From CALMEC01 sp964628685 (GTDB lineage Bacteria; Actinomycetota; Thermoleophilia; Miltoncostaeales; Miltoncostaeaceae), in the NCBI GenBank assembly GCA_964628685.1, contig CAZVNM010000005.1, forward strand, positions 1 through 64,000: DNA of 64,000 nucleotides, given 5' to 3'. The number at the start of each line of letters is the position of its first letter. The first letter of the stretch is position 1. The translations under genes were made by a program, and so were the position numbers. Positions 54,698-63,457 of this stretch are shown one piece after another. The notes below the pieces were generated by a model. The model ran no database searches. It saw only the letters and a program-made list of their open reading frames with translations, and was not told the DNA's origin.

Positions 54698-55399
54698 ATG
54701 ATCAAAGTGATGGTGAGCGGGGCGGCCGGACGCATGGGCCAGACGGTGGTGGGCGCGGTGCGGGAGGCGGAGGGGCTGGAGCTCGTCGCCCGGGCCGATC
54801 CCATGGCGACGGGTGACGGGGCGTACGCGGACGTGGGGTCTGCGATCGACGCGACGGGCCCCGACGTGTGCGTCGACTTCACCCAGCCGGGGGTCGCGTT
54901 CCCCAACGTGGTGCGGTGCCTGGAAGCGGGTGTGCACGTGGTGGTGGGCACCACCGGGTTCAGCGACGAGGACATGGCCGAGATCCGGCGGCTGGCGGAG
55001 GGCGGCGGCGCCAACTGCCTGTACGCCCCCAACTTCGCGGTGGGTGCGGTGCTGATGATGCGGTTCGCCGCGGAGGCATCGCGTCACATGCGGCGGGCCG
55101 AGGTCATCGAGCTCCATCACGACGGCAAGCTGGACGCGCCCAGCGGCACGGCCATCCGCACCGCCGAGCTGATGGAGGGCGACGTGCCGATCCATTCGGT
55201 GCGGCTGCCGGGTCTCGTGGCCCACCAGGAGGTCATCCTGGGCGGGACGGGGGAGACCCTCACCATCCGCCACGATTCGCTCTCGCGCGAGAGCTTCATG
55301 CCCGGGGTGGTGCTGGCGGTCCGCGCGATCGCCGATCGCCCGGGGCTCACGATCGGCCTGGAGCCGGTCCTGTTCGACACCGACGGAGGGACACGATGA
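54698..55399 (+). CDS. dapB: 4-hydroxy-tetrahydrodipicolinate reductase
   Basis: NAD(P)H-dependent reduction step of lysine/diaminopimelate synthesis; 233 residues. The nucleotide-binding loop is VSGAAGRMGQTVV; VDFTQPGVAFPNV and VVGTTGFSD follow. The signature ELHHDGKLDAPSGTA gives His140, His141 and Lys144 of the active site. The start has a leaderless promoter immediately before it. Overlaps the cupin gene by ATGA; dapA lies 1.8 kb downstream. Confidence 0.94.
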   Translation: MIKVMVSGAAGRMGQTVVGAVREAEGLELVARADPMATGDGAYADVGSAIDATGPDVCVDFTQPGVAFPNVVRCLEAGVHVVVGTTGFSDEDMAEIRRLAEGGGANCLYAPNFAVGAVLMMRFAAEASRHMRRAEVIELHHDGKLDAPSGTAIRTAELMEGDVPIHSVRLPGLVAHQEVILGGTGETLTIRHDSLSRESFMPGVVLAVRAIADRPGLTIGLEPVLFDTDGGTR

Positions 55400-55803
55400 G
55401 CGAGGACTACACGAAGGTCGCCGAATCCGACGTCGAACGCCGTGAGCGGAAGGGCGGGGGCCCCGGCTCGCGCGATCTCTCGGGCGCGCTCGGCACCAGC
55501 GAGATGGCGATCCGCACCTGGGTCTTCGGCCCGGGACACGCCATGGCCTACCACCGCCACCGCACGCAGGAGGAGGTCTACAACCTGATCTCCGGTGGCC
55601 CGCAGACCGTGCGGATCGGTGACGAGACGGTCACGGTCGAGGACGGCGACTGGCTGCGGGTGGCGAAGGACACGCCGCGGCGCATCATGAACGACACCGA
55701 CCGCGACGCCGTCTGGCTCACCATCGGCGCCCCGTTCGGCGAGGGGATCATGGACGGCATCCGCCTGGATCCGGAGACGGGGGAGGAGATCCCGCGCACG
55801 TGA
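55396..55803 (+). CDS. Cupin-domain protein
   Basis: A 135-residue single-cupin protein. After a polar N-terminal ~35 residues, the cupin core shows GPGHAMAYHRHRTQEEVYNL (metal-type HxH...E) and GDWLRVAKDTPRRIMND (second motif; the expected His is replaced by Arg). The barrel closes with AVWLTIGAPF. It may bind a small ligand or act as an isomerase; a specific reaction cannot be named. Coupled by 4-nt overlaps to dapB before and the LssY_C-like gene after it. Confidence 0.8.
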   Translation: MSEDYTKVAESDVERRERKGGGPGSRDLSGALGTSEMAIRTWVFGPGHAMAYHRHRTQEEVYNLISGGPQTVRIGDETVTVEDGDWLRVAKDTPRRIMNDTDRDAVWLTIGAPFGEGIMDGIRLDPETGEEIPRT

Positions 55804-56345
55804 ACGTCCCGCGGGACCACCGCGCGTACCTGACCGCGGACGGTGACGTCGTCGCCGACGCCGGTGCGGACGCGCCCGTCCTGTGGCCGTTCACCCAGCA
55901 CCGCCGGCGCCTTCGTCGGGCGATGCGACCCGAGCTCCTCGACCCGATCAACGGTCTGGTGCTGCGGGCGACCCCCGCGCGGGTGATCGAGGTGCTTCGC
56001 GGCCAGGGGTGGGAGCGGCCGTCCGACGGGGCGACCCACCGCACCTGGTTGGACGGCCGGCCGCTGCGGATGAGCGACCACCTGGCGCTGGGGACCCGCG
56101 AGGAACGGGTGCACGTGCGGCTGTTCCCCGCAGGCGAGCACACGCTGCTCGCCGCCCACCACGAGGTGATGAACGAGCGCGGCAGGCACATCGTCACGTC
56201 GTGGGACCGTGCGCGTGAGACCCTGGGGGCGTCCCTCGAGGCCGGCGGGTTCGCACCGCTCGCACCGAGCGGGGTGGTGACCGTCGCGGGCATGCGCGAC
56301 GTGGCGGGGGACGGGCGCATCTGGCGGTGGGTGGCGGGGGACTGA
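55800..56345 (+). CDS. Uncharacterised protein with LssY C-terminal-like region
   Basis: A 181-residue protein starting at GTG on the cupin stop. No signal peptide or membrane helix. The central part resembles the LssY_C domain: ELLDPINGLVLRATPARVIE, LRGQGWERPSDGATHRTW, EERVHVRLFPAG, then HHEVMNERGRHIVTSWDRAR. LssY_C is usually fused to phosphatase or membrane domains; a free-standing copy coupled to dapB and a cupin is unusual. Function unknown; the domain match is by eye and moderate. Confidence 0.55.
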   Translation: MNVPRDHRAYLTADGDVVADAGADAPVLWPFTQHRRRLRRAMRPELLDPINGLVLRATPARVIEVLRGQGWERPSDGATHRTWLDGRPLRMSDHLALGTREERVHVRLFPAGEHTLLAAHHEVMNERGRHIVTSWDRARETLGASLEAGGFAPLAPSGVVTVAGMRDVAGDGRIWRWVAGD

Positions 56346-56362
56346 GTGCCGTGTCGACGGAT

Positions 56363-56391
56363 TTGGACCTCGCAGCGTATGCATGCATAAT
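56363..56391 (+). promoter_or_regulatory. vapBC promoter
   Basis: TTGGAC (56363-56368), 17-bp spacer, CATAAT (56386-56391), 6 nt before the vapB ATG. It is the most complete -35/-10 pair in the window. Confidence 0.65.
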
Positions 56392-56401
56392 GAATGCATG
56401 C
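56381..56401. promoter_or_regulatory. vapBC autoregulatory operator
   Basis: A perfect inverted repeat with 8-bp arms, GCATGCAT and ATGCATGC, around AATGA. It overlaps the -10 hexamer and the start codon, so a bound VapBC complex would block both polymerase and the transcript start. Confidence 0.7.
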
Positions 56402-56628
56402 CGAACGTCGTGATCCGAGATGTCCCCGATGCAGTGCATCGGCGGCTGGTGCAGAACGCCGCCGACCGGCGTCAGTCGCTGCAGCAGTACCTCCTCGGTG
56501 AGCTTGACGGCCTCGCACGTCGTGGGGACCTGACGGCGGTGCTCGATGTCCTGGATGCGCAGTCCGGTGGGCGGGTCGGCTTCGAGGAGGCGGTCGCCGC
56601 GATCCGCGCCGACCGCGAGCGGGGGTGA
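56398..56628 (+). CDS. vapB: Antitoxin VapB/FitA-like
   Basis: A 76-residue antitoxin. The N-terminal PNVVIRDVPDAVHRRLVQNA and RRQSLQQYLLGELD form a ribbon-helix-helix domain of the FitA/VapB type; the C-terminal half (FEEAVAAIRADRERG) would occupy the toxin active site. The ATG at 56398 is chosen over an in-frame ATG at 56383 because the latter lies inside the -10/operator. Its stop overlaps the vapC GTG. Confidence 0.85.
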   Translation: MPNVVIRDVPDAVHRRLVQNAADRRQSLQQYLLGELDGLARRGDLTAVLDVLDAQSGGRVGFEEAVAAIRADRERG

Positions 56629-57023
56629 TCGTCGCCGACGCGAGCCTGGTTGCGAACGCGGTGGCCGATGACACCGATGCGGGCCGCGCCGCCCGGCGTG
56701 AACTCGGCGACGCGGGTGAGCTGTACGCTCCGGATCTCGTCGATGTCGAGGTCACGTCGGTGGTCCGTCGGCTCACCCTCGCGGGCACCCTCGAGCCGGA
56801 CCGGGCACGGATCGCGCTGACCGGCCTGCGCGCCCTCCCGATCGAGCGGGTTCCGTGCGCGCGGCTCATCGAGCGTGCGTTCGAACTGCGCGAGACCATC
56901 ACCGTGTACGACGGCGTCTACGTCGCCCTGGCCGAGGTGCTCGGATGCGAGGTGGTCACCCTCGACGAGAAACTGGCGGCTGCGAACGGTCCCCGTTGCC
57001 GGATCCGCGTCGTCGGTCGCTGA
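56625..57023 (+). CDS. vapC: PIN-domain ribonuclease toxin VapC
   Basis: A 132-residue PIN-domain toxin that probably cuts tRNA or rRNA in a Mg-dependent way. The acidic active-site residues are in place: Asp5 (MIVADAS), Glu42 (LVDVEVTS), Asp96 (TVYDGVYVALAE) and Asp114 (TLDEKL). The GTG start overlaps the vapB stop (GTGA). It stands between the dapB operon and dapA, apparently inserted between two lysine-pathway genes. Confidence 0.9.
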   Translation: MIVADASLVANAVADDTDAGRAARRELGDAGELYAPDLVDVEVTSVVRRLTLAGTLEPDRARIALTGLRALPIERVPCARLIERAFELRETITVYDGVYVALAEVLGCEVVTLDEKLAAANGPRCRIRVVGR

Positions 57024-57062
57024 GCGCCGCACCGACGACCGGATCGCGCTTCCGACCGGTCA

Positions 57063-57077
57063 CCGGCGGGTCGCCGG
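57063..57077 (+). terminator. GC hairpin after vapC
   Basis: CCGGCG-GGT-CGCCGG, a perfect 6-bp stem 40 nt after the vapC stop, without a T-tract. It may end the vapBC transcript before the dapA promoter. Confidence 0.35.
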
Positions 57078-57161
57078 CGTGAGACGACGCCACGTCCGAC
57101 CCGATCACGGATGACCGTCCCCAGCCTCACCGCCACCGGGGGTTTCGCCGGGAGCGGGGGT

Positions 57162-57167
57162 TATACT
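57162..57167 (+). promoter_or_regulatory. -10 hexamer TATACT of dapA
   Basis: TATACT ends 7 nt before the dapA GTG at 57175; close to the ideal -10 and likely strong. Confidence 0.6.
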
Positions 57168-57174
57168 CGCCCGC

Positions 57175-58053
57175 GTGAGCGAATTGGGAACCATCATCAC
57201 CGCGATGGTGACGCCCTTCGACGACCGGGAACGGATCGACGAGGACGCCGCCGTCGCCCTCATGCACCGCCTGCTGGACAGCGGTTCCGACGGGCTTGTC
57301 CTGTCGGGGACGACCGGGGAGGCGTCCACCCTCACCGACGAGGAGAAGCTCCGGCTGTTCGAGCTCGCCTCGTCGGAGGTGCGCGGGCGCGGGTCGGTGA
57401 TCGCCGGCACGGGGTCCAACGACACCGCCCACTCGGTGCACCTCACCGAGAAGGCCGCCCAGATCGGCGTCGACGCGGTGCTGGTGGTGACGCCCTATTA
57501 CAACAAGCCGCCGCGGGCGGGCATCGCCGGGCACGTGCGCGCGATCGCCGAGGTCGGCGTGCCGGTGATCCTCTACAACATCCCGTCGCGGTCGGTGGTC
57601 AACATCGAGCCGGACCTGATCCGCGAGCTGGGCGACATCCCGGGTGTGATCGGCGTCAAGGAGGCCAACTCGGACCAGGCGCGCGCGACGCTCGCCACCG
57701 GGATGACCGTCTGGGCCGGCAACGACGACCTGTTCATCGACGTCGTCTGCGGCGGCGGGGCCGGGGTCATCTCGGTCGCGTCGCACCTGGTGGGCCCGCA
57801 GATGCGCGAGATCGCACGGGTGGCGCGCGCGGGCGACGAGGCCGGTGCGCGACGTCTGGACGACGCGCTCGCGCCGCTCTACGACGGGCTGTTCACGACG
57901 TCGAGCCCGATCCTCATCAAGGCGGCGCTCGAGATGGTCGGGGCGATCCCCGCCGGGCCCCTGCGGCTGCCGCTGGTGGGCGCGACCGCGGACGAGCGCC
58001 GTGAGCTGGCGAACGTCCTTGAGACCGTCGGCGTGCTCGTGAACGCCTCGTGA
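57175..58053 (+). CDS. dapA: 4-hydroxy-tetrahydrodipicolinate synthase
   Basis: Condenses pyruvate with aspartate semialdehyde, the first step of the diaminopimelate branch; 292 residues. SGTTGEAST holds the conserved Thr pair, VVTPYYNKPP follows, VILYNIPSRS gives Tyr134 and Arg139, and GVKEANSD holds the Schiff-base Lys162. All catalytic positions are standard. GTG start with a leaderless promoter. Its stop overlaps the GTG of rnj. Confidence 0.95.
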   Translation: MSELGTIITAMVTPFDDRERIDEDAAVALMHRLLDSGSDGLVLSGTTGEASTLTDEEKLRLFELASSEVRGRGSVIAGTGSNDTAHSVHLTEKAAQIGVDAVLVVTPYYNKPPRAGIAGHVRAIAEVGVPVILYNIPSRSVVNIEPDLIRELGDIPGVIGVKEANSDQARATLATGMTVWAGNDDLFIDVVCGGGAGVISVASHLVGPQMREIARVARAGDEAGARRLDDALAPLYDGLFTTSSPILIKAALEMVGAIPAGPLRLPLVGATADERRELANVLETVGVLVNAS

Positions 58054-59699
58054 GCGGGGCGAGCGGTGTGATCCGCGCGATGCCGGTGGGCGGCACCGGC
58101 GAGATCGGCAAGAACATGTACGTGGTCGAGACCGACGGCAGGATCGTCGTGATCGACTGCGGCGTGAAGTTCCCCACACCCGACCAGCTGGGCGTCGACC
58201 TGGTGCTGCCCGACTTCGACCTGGTGGCGCCGCGCGCCGACGACATCGATGCGCTGATCCTGACCCACGGTCACGAGGACCACATCGGCGCGGTGCCGTA
58301 CTTCATCAAGACGGTGCGCAAGGTGCCCGTCTACGGCACGCGGTTCACGCTCGCACTGGTGCGCAGCAAGCTGGACGAGCACCGGCTGGGCGACGTGGAG
58401 CTCATCGAGGTGGCACCGGGCGACCGGGTCCCGGTCGGGCCGTTCGAGGCGGAGTTCGTCCGCGTCAACCACAGCATCCCCGACTGCGTGGCCGTGGCGC
58501 TTCGCTGCGACGCCGGAACCGTGGTCCACACCGGCGACTTCAAGTTCGACCACGCGCCGATCGACGGCGAGCCCACCGACACCGCCGCGTTCTCGCGCCT
58601 GGGCGACGAGGGCGTGCTGCTTCTCATGTCGGACTCCACCAACGCCGAGGTGCCCGGCGCCATCGCGCCCGAACGCGGCGTGGGTCGCGAGCTTCGCAGG
58701 CAGTTCGCCTCGGCCGCCGCACGCGTGATCGTCACCTGCTTCTCGTCGCACATCCACCGGGTGCAGCAGGTCCTGGACGCCGCCTACCACGATGGGCGCA
58801 AGGTCGCGCTCGTGGGCCGCTCGCTGCTTCGCAACTTCAACATCGCCGTCAACCTCGGCATCGTCCGCGTGCCGGGCGACGTGCTGGTCAACATCAAGAC
58901 CATCGATCAGTACGACGCCGACGAGCTCGTGATCGTCACGACCGGCAGCCAGGGCGAGCCGCTGTCGGGTCTGCGGCGGATGGCCTACGGCGACCACCAG
59001 AACGTGACCATCCAGCCGGGTGACACCGTCATCTTCAGCTCGCGCATCGTGCCGGGCAACGAGCTGGCCGTCAACGAGACGGTCAACCGGCTCGTGCGCT
59101 CCGGCGCGGACGTGGTGAGCCCGGATTCGGCCCCGGTCCACGTGTCCGGTCACGGCGCGGCCGACGAGCTGCGGCTCATGCTGCGACTCGTGCGACCCAG
59201 GTTCCTGGCGCCCATCCACGGCGAGACGCGTCATCAGAAGGCGCACGCGGCCCTTGCACGCAGCGTGGGGATGGCCGCCGAGAACATCATCCGTCTGGAC
59301 AACGGCGACGTCCTCGAGGTGAGCGCCGACCGCGCCGAGGTGGTGGACCACAACGACGTGGGCATGGTCTACGTCGACGGCCTCGGGATCGGGGAGGTGG
59401 CCGAGGGCATCCTCCGCGATCGCCGTCACCTCTCGGAGGACGGGCTCATCCTCGTCGTCGCGACGGTCTCGACCAACGACGGCTCGCCGGTGGGCGAGGT
59501 GGACATCATCACGCGCGGGTTCGGCGGCGCCACCGACGAGATCCTCGCGGCCACCCGGCAGGAGGTGGAGGCCACGCTCAACGCGTCGGTCACCGAGATG
59601 GACATGCTCCACCGCCTGCTGCACGACGCGGTCGCGTCGATCATGTGGAAGCGCGCCCGGCAGCGGCCGCTGGTGCTGCCGGTCATCGTCGAGGTCTGA
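58050..59699 (+). CDS. rnj: Ribonuclease J
   Basis: Metallo-beta-lactamase/beta-CASP ribonuclease with endo- and 5'-3' exonuclease activity; 549 residues. The zinc site is LTHGHEDHIGAVPYF (His73, His75, Asp77, His78), with NHSIPDCVAVAL, HTGDFKFDH and LLMSDSTNAEVPG; beta-CASP has FSSHIHRVQQVLDAAYHDGR; the end contains LAPIHGETRHQ and a C-terminal domain. Coupled to dapA, the usual actinobacterial arrangement. The initial ten residues are less certain, as the GTG overlaps the dapA stop. Confidence 0.95.
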   Translation: MSGASGVIRAMPVGGTGEIGKNMYVVETDGRIVVIDCGVKFPTPDQLGVDLVLPDFDLVAPRADDIDALILTHGHEDHIGAVPYFIKTVRKVPVYGTRFTLALVRSKLDEHRLGDVELIEVAPGDRVPVGPFEAEFVRVNHSIPDCVAVALRCDAGTVVHTGDFKFDHAPIDGEPTDTAAFSRLGDEGVLLLMSDSTNAEVPGAIAPERGVGRELRRQFASAAARVIVTCFSSHIHRVQQVLDAAYHDGRKVALVGRSLLRNFNIAVNLGIVRVPGDVLVNIKTIDQYDADELVIVTTGSQGEPLSGLRRMAYGDHQNVTIQPGDTVIFSSRIVPGNELAVNETVNRLVRSGADVVSPDSAPVHVSGHGAADELRLMLRLVRPRFLAPIHGETRHQKAHAALARSVGMAAENIIRLDNGDVLEVSADRAEVVDHNDVGMVYVDGLGIGEVAEGILRDRRHLSEDGLILVVATVSTNDGSPVGEVDIITRGFGGATDEILAATRQEVEATLNASVTEMDMLHRLLHDAVASIMWKRARQRPLVLPVIVEV

Positions 59700-59702
59700 T
59701 CC

Positions 59703-59719
59703 GGCGCCCCTCGGGGGCC
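59703..59719. terminator. Hairpin between convergent genes
   Basis: GGC-G-CCC, loop CTC, GGG-G-GCC: six pairs with one mismatch just after the rnj stop, before the convergent membrane-protein gene. No T-tract. Confidence 0.3.
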
Positions 59720-59720
59720 G

Positions 59721-60407
59721 TCAGTGCGACGTGGCCGGCGTGCGCCCCTCGCGGATGATGAGTCCCACGAGGCCCAGGGCGACCAGGATGATGGCCACGC
59801 TCACGATGGGGCTTCCCGGGCCGGCGGTCGCGCCGGTGCGTGCGGCGGGCGCGGCGCCGGCGGTGCTCGCCAGACGTGCCCGCGTGGCGCTGCCGATCTC
59901 GCGCAGCGCGGCCTCCGAGAGCCCGAGCTGCCCGGAGATCTGGTAGGTCACCGCGTTGCCGCCGCTGATGGCGACGATCATGTCGAACGAGGTGGTCGCG
60001 TCGTTGGACGGGATGCGCTGCCAGATGGTGACACCCTCGCCCGCGTCGATCCGGGGGGTGGCCATCTTGTCGGCGACACCGGCCACGAATCCGTCCGCGA
60101 AGAGCGGGTTGTCGGTCGTGAGGATGACCTCGCGGGCGATCGTGATGCCACCGGCGCTGAAGTCGCGCATGGCGAGGTCGACCTGACCGCGCCGAAGCTC
60201 GTCGCGCACCTCGGGCGGCGCCGTGCCGGTCATCACCGAATCCGGCACCTCGCTCGTGGCGGCGTCCGTGGGCAGGTGGGGGATCTGCGCCAGGCGAAGC
60301 GACTCCGCCGAGGACGCGGCGTGCGCGGAGGCCACGAGCAGGCCGAACGCCAAGAGGGTCGTGAGAAGGGTGCGAAGCGGGCGGGAGGGACCGATGCGGC
60401 GGGCCAT
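59721..60407 (-). CDS. Type-I membrane protein of unknown function (larger of a pair)
   Basis: A 228-residue protein with a signal peptide (basic RR/R, hydrophobic LLTTLLAFGLLVASAHA, cleavage after about residue 30), an external domain of ~170 residues, one membrane helix at about 201-218 and a short basic tail. The external part contains DMIVAISGGNAVTYQISGQL and LFADGFVAGVADKM, which I do not recognise; it has no cysteine. It lies downstream of a small gene with the same topology on the same strand, 67 bp away. Confidence 0.65.
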   Translation of the reverse strand: MARRIGPSRPLRTLLTTLLAFGLLVASAHAASSAESLRLAQIPHLPTDAATSEVPDSVMTGTAPPEVRDELRRGQVDLAMRDFSAGGITIAREVILTTDNPLFADGFVAGVADKMATPRIDAGEGVTIWQRIPSNDATTSFDMIVAISGGNAVTYQISGQLGLSEAALREIGSATRARLASTAGAAPAARTGATAGPGSPIVSVAIILVALGLVGLIIREGRTPATSH

Positions 60408-60474
60408 ACCGACCCATCGTCACGTGCGGGCCGGGACTTGAGCCGCCGCCGGTCCGCACCCGCCGGTCCTGGGC

Positions 60475-60690
60475 TCAGCGTCGCCGGTTTCGCCGCACCA
60501 GCCACACGACGAGGACGATGATCCCCACGATGACGAGCAGCCGGCCGACGGTGCGCCCGGCCTGTTCGGCGGTGACGGCGGGGGCCGACATCCCGGTCGC
60601 GGTGGCACGTCCCCCGCCGGCCAGGACGAGGGCCAGGACGGTCAGGGGCCGGACGATCGCCGGAATCCGTCGTGAGATGCGTGTGTACAC
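60475..60690 (-). CDS. Small membrane protein (smaller of a pair)
   Basis: A 71-residue protein with a probable signal peptide (basic start, LTVLALVLAGGGRATA, cleavage near residue 32), a 15-residue external stretch (MSAPAVTAEQAGRTV), one membrane helix at about 49-64 (LLVIVGIIVLVVWLV) and a very basic tail RRNRRR. The GTG start at 60690 is preferred: AGGAG lies 6 nt upstream, while longer frames begin in non-coding sequence. Function unknown; same layout as the neighbouring 228-residue protein, probably co-transcribed. Confidence 0.6.
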   Translation of the reverse strand: MYTRISRRIPAIVRPLTVLALVLAGGGRATATGMSAPAVTAEQAGRTVGRLLVIVGIIVLVVWLVRRNRRR

Positions 60691-60887
60691 GTCATTCTCC
60701 TGTCGTTGGCCGCCCCGAGGGCCGCTCATGTGAGGACGACCACCCGGTCGTCGTGGAACCCGCCGAATCCTCACACGGGGCCGCCCGCCCGTCACCGGTG
60801 GGGGAGGAATCGGGTCACGCAACGCCAATTCCCCGTAACCGAGGGGCAAAACGCCCGCTCAATCCGACACGCACGCGAGGGAACCGA

Positions 60888-63380
60888 ATGCCAGTGACCA
60901 CGGCCACACGCAGACGCACGTCCGCACGGGGACGGCGGGCCACCACACAGATGCAGCAGCGGGAGATGATCGGACTCGGCCTGCTGGGGCTGGGTTCGTT
61001 CCTCGCGATGACGCTCTTCGTCGGGGTGTCGGTCGGCCCGGTCGGTCACGGGCTGGAGGCCGCGGTGCGCATGATCGTGGGCCGCGGCGTCGCCCTTGCG
61101 CCGCTCGTCTTGGTCGCCGGCGGCATCGCGCTCATCTTCGACCACGAGATCCTCCACCGCCGGCCCTTCCGGCTGGGGGCGATCATCCTCGGCCTGGCGG
61201 GCACCCTGGCCCTGGCGGCCGGCAGCCTCGGCCTCGGCGGACGCGTCCGCACATCGTGGTTCGACCCGCTCGTCATGCGCGGGCGCGGCGGCGCGGTGGG
61301 CGAGTTCGAGCACTGGATCACCTCGCACACCGTCGGTGGAGTCGGCACCACGATGCTGGTGGTCCTCGGGCTGATCGCGGGCGTCGTGCTGGTGACCGGC
61401 GCGTCGATCTCGGTGTTCCTGCGTCGCTCCGGCCAGGGTGCCGCGGTGGCCGGCAAGGCCATGGGACGCGGGGCACGCGCCATGACGATGGGCGCGGTGC
61501 GCGGCGGCCAGCGGGTGGGTGACCAGGTGCGCCAGCTGCGTGAGCTGCGCGAGCTGCGTGAGGAGGAGCGTCGCGTCGCGACCCCCGCCGCGGCGACATC
61601 CACCCCCAGTCGCAGGCGTGCGTCACGCGAGTCGTCGGTGGAGCCGCTCGACGGTGCCGACATGTACCCGGACATCTTCGCGATCCCGGGCGACCTGCCG
61701 CCGTCCCCGGCGCTCGGCAAGCACCCGGAGCTGGGCGTCGACGAGACGCCGCCGGCCCCCGAGGAGACACCCGCCGCCGAGTCCGATCCGTTCACGCGTC
61801 CGGCGCCAGCGGCCACACCCGCACGGCCCGAGCGCGCGACGCCCGCAGCGGCCGCGAGTGCGGCGGCGCCGTCCACCCCGCCCACGCCGAAGGACGTTCA
61901 GGAGGACGCCGGCGCGTACCGCACACCGTCGACGAGCCTCCTCGTGCGCTCGGAGGGCGACATGGCCCAGCCGGCCTCGCTCATCAGGGAGACCAGCCAG
62001 CAGCTGATGGAGACCCTGGGCCACTTCGGCGTGCAGGCCGAGGTGACCGACGCCGTGAGCGGTCCGCGCGTCACGCGGTACGAGCTCCAGCTGGCACCCG
62101 GAACGAAGGTGAGCCGCGTCACCGCCCTTCGCGACGACCTGGCGTACGCGCTTGCCGCCCGCGAGGAGATCCGCATCCTCGCGCCGATCCCCGGCAAGCA
62201 GGCCGTGGGCGTGGAGGTGGCGAACCCCAACGCCAACCTGGTCACCCTGGGCGACATCTTCCGGGACTTCCCGGAAAACGCCGGGCCGCTCATGGCGTGG
62301 CTGGGCATCGACATCGGCGGCAGCGCCGTCTACCTGGACCTGGCGCGGATGCCGCACATCCTCATCGCCGGCTCCACCGGCACCGGCAAGAGCGTGTGCC
62401 TCAACGTCATCCTCGCGTCGATCCTCCTGCGGGCCACGCCCGAGGAGCTTCGGGTCATCCTGATCGACCCGAAGAAGGTGGAGCTCAACCACTACGAGGG
62501 TATCCCGCACCTCCTGACGCCCGTCGTCACCAACATGAAAAACGCCTCCGCGGTGCTCGCCAACGTGGTGCGCGAGATGGAGAGCCGCTACGAGCTGATG
62601 GGGCAGGACCGGGCGCGCAACATCCGCGACTGGAACCAGATCAGGCGTGCCCGCGGCGACAAGCCGATGCCGAAGATCCTGGTGCTGATCGACGAGCTGG
62701 CGGACCTCATGATGGTCGCCCCCGCCGAGGTGGAGGACGCCATCATCCGCCTGGCCCAGAAGAGCCGCGCGGTCGGCATCCACCTGGTGCTCGCGACGCA
62801 GCGCCCGTCGGTGGACGTCATCACCGGCATGATCAAGGCCAACGTCCCCTCGCGGATCGCCTTCGCGGTCTCGAGCCAGATCGACTCGCGGGTCATCCTC
62901 GACGCCACCGGCGCCGAGAGCCTCCTGGGAAGCGGCGACATGCTCTTCCGGCCGGTCGGCACGTCGCGGCTCCAGCGTCTGCAGGGTGCGTACGTCTCGG
63001 AGGAGGAGATCCTCGCGATCACCGACCACTGGCGCCGTCAGGGCACCCCCGAGCTGCGCGACGATCTGCTCGAGCGTCCCGAGGTGCCCGAGGAGGATCC
63101 GCTCGATCCGGACGCCGACGACCTGATCGGAAAGGCGGTGGAGCTGGTCGTGACCCAGGGCACCGCGTCGGTGTCGCTGCTGCAGCGCCGTCTGGGGGTG
63201 GGGTACGCCCGCGCCGGTCGTCTGGTGGACATGATGGAACGGATGGGTGTCATCTCGGGACACGAGGGCTCCAAGCCGCGCACGGTGCTCATCGGTGAGG
63301 CCGAGGTGGACCGGGTGCTCCGCCGCACCCGCCCGGAGGACGAGGTGGACGAGGACGTGATCGCGTCCGAGGTGGCCTGA
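60888..63380 (+). CDS. ftsK: DNA translocase FtsK/SpoIIIE
   Basis: Pumps the chromosome ends through the division septum; 830 residues. About four membrane helices lie in residues 25-180, followed by a Ser/Pro/Ala-rich linker to about 350. The motor has the alpha domain (VQAEVTDAVSGPRVTRYELQ), Walker A AGSTGTGKSVCLN (Lys501), Walker B ILVLIDELADLMM, and VLATQRPSVDVITGMIKANV. The C-terminal gamma winged helix, which reads polar DNA signals, is VSLLQRRLGVGYARAGRLVD. GAGGGAA upstream of the ATG fixes the start. It is followed by a rodZ-like gene. Confidence 0.95.
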   Translation: MPVTTATRRRTSARGRRATTQMQQREMIGLGLLGLGSFLAMTLFVGVSVGPVGHGLEAAVRMIVGRGVALAPLVLVAGGIALIFDHEILHRRPFRLGAIILGLAGTLALAAGSLGLGGRVRTSWFDPLVMRGRGGAVGEFEHWITSHTVGGVGTTMLVVLGLIAGVVLVTGASISVFLRRSGQGAAVAGKAMGRGARAMTMGAVRGGQRVGDQVRQLRELRELREEERRVATPAAATSTPSRRRASRESSVEPLDGADMYPDIFAIPGDLPPSPALGKHPELGVDETPPAPEETPAAESDPFTRPAPAATPARPERATPAAAASAAAPSTPPTPKDVQEDAGAYRTPSTSLLVRSEGDMAQPASLIRETSQQLMETLGHFGVQAEVTDAVSGPRVTRYELQLAPGTKVSRVTALRDDLAYALAAREEIRILAPIPGKQAVGVEVANPNANLVTLGDIFRDFPENAGPLMAWLGIDIGGSAVYLDLARMPHILIAGSTGTGKSVCLNVILASILLRATPEELRVILIDPKKVELNHYEGIPHLLTPVVTNMKNASAVLANVVREMESRYELMGQDRARNIRDWNQIRRARGDKPMPKILVLIDELADLMMVAPAEVEDAIIRLAQKSRAVGIHLVLATQRPSVDVITGMIKANVPSRIAFAVSSQIDSRVILDATGAESLLGSGDMLFRPVGTSRLQRLQGAYVSEEEILAITDHWRRQGTPELRDDLLERPEVPEEDPLDPDADDLIGKAVELVVTQGTASVSLLQRRLGVGYARAGRLVDMMERMGVISGHEGSKPRTVLIGEAEVDRVLRRTRPEDEVDEDVIASEVA

Positions 63381-63414
63381 ACCCCAGGGGCGGGGCGGGC
63401 GCGAGGGGCGCTGG

Positions 63415-63420
63415 TAGCCT
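63415..63420 (+). promoter_or_regulatory. -10 hexamer TAGCCT before the rodZ-like gene
   Basis: TAGCCT lies 37 nt before the ATG at 63458, so the transcript would have a short leader (about 30 nt), unlike most genes here. Confidence 0.4.
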
Positions 63421-63457
63421 GGATCGCACCCGTCCGGCCCCGGCGGGGCCATCTCAC

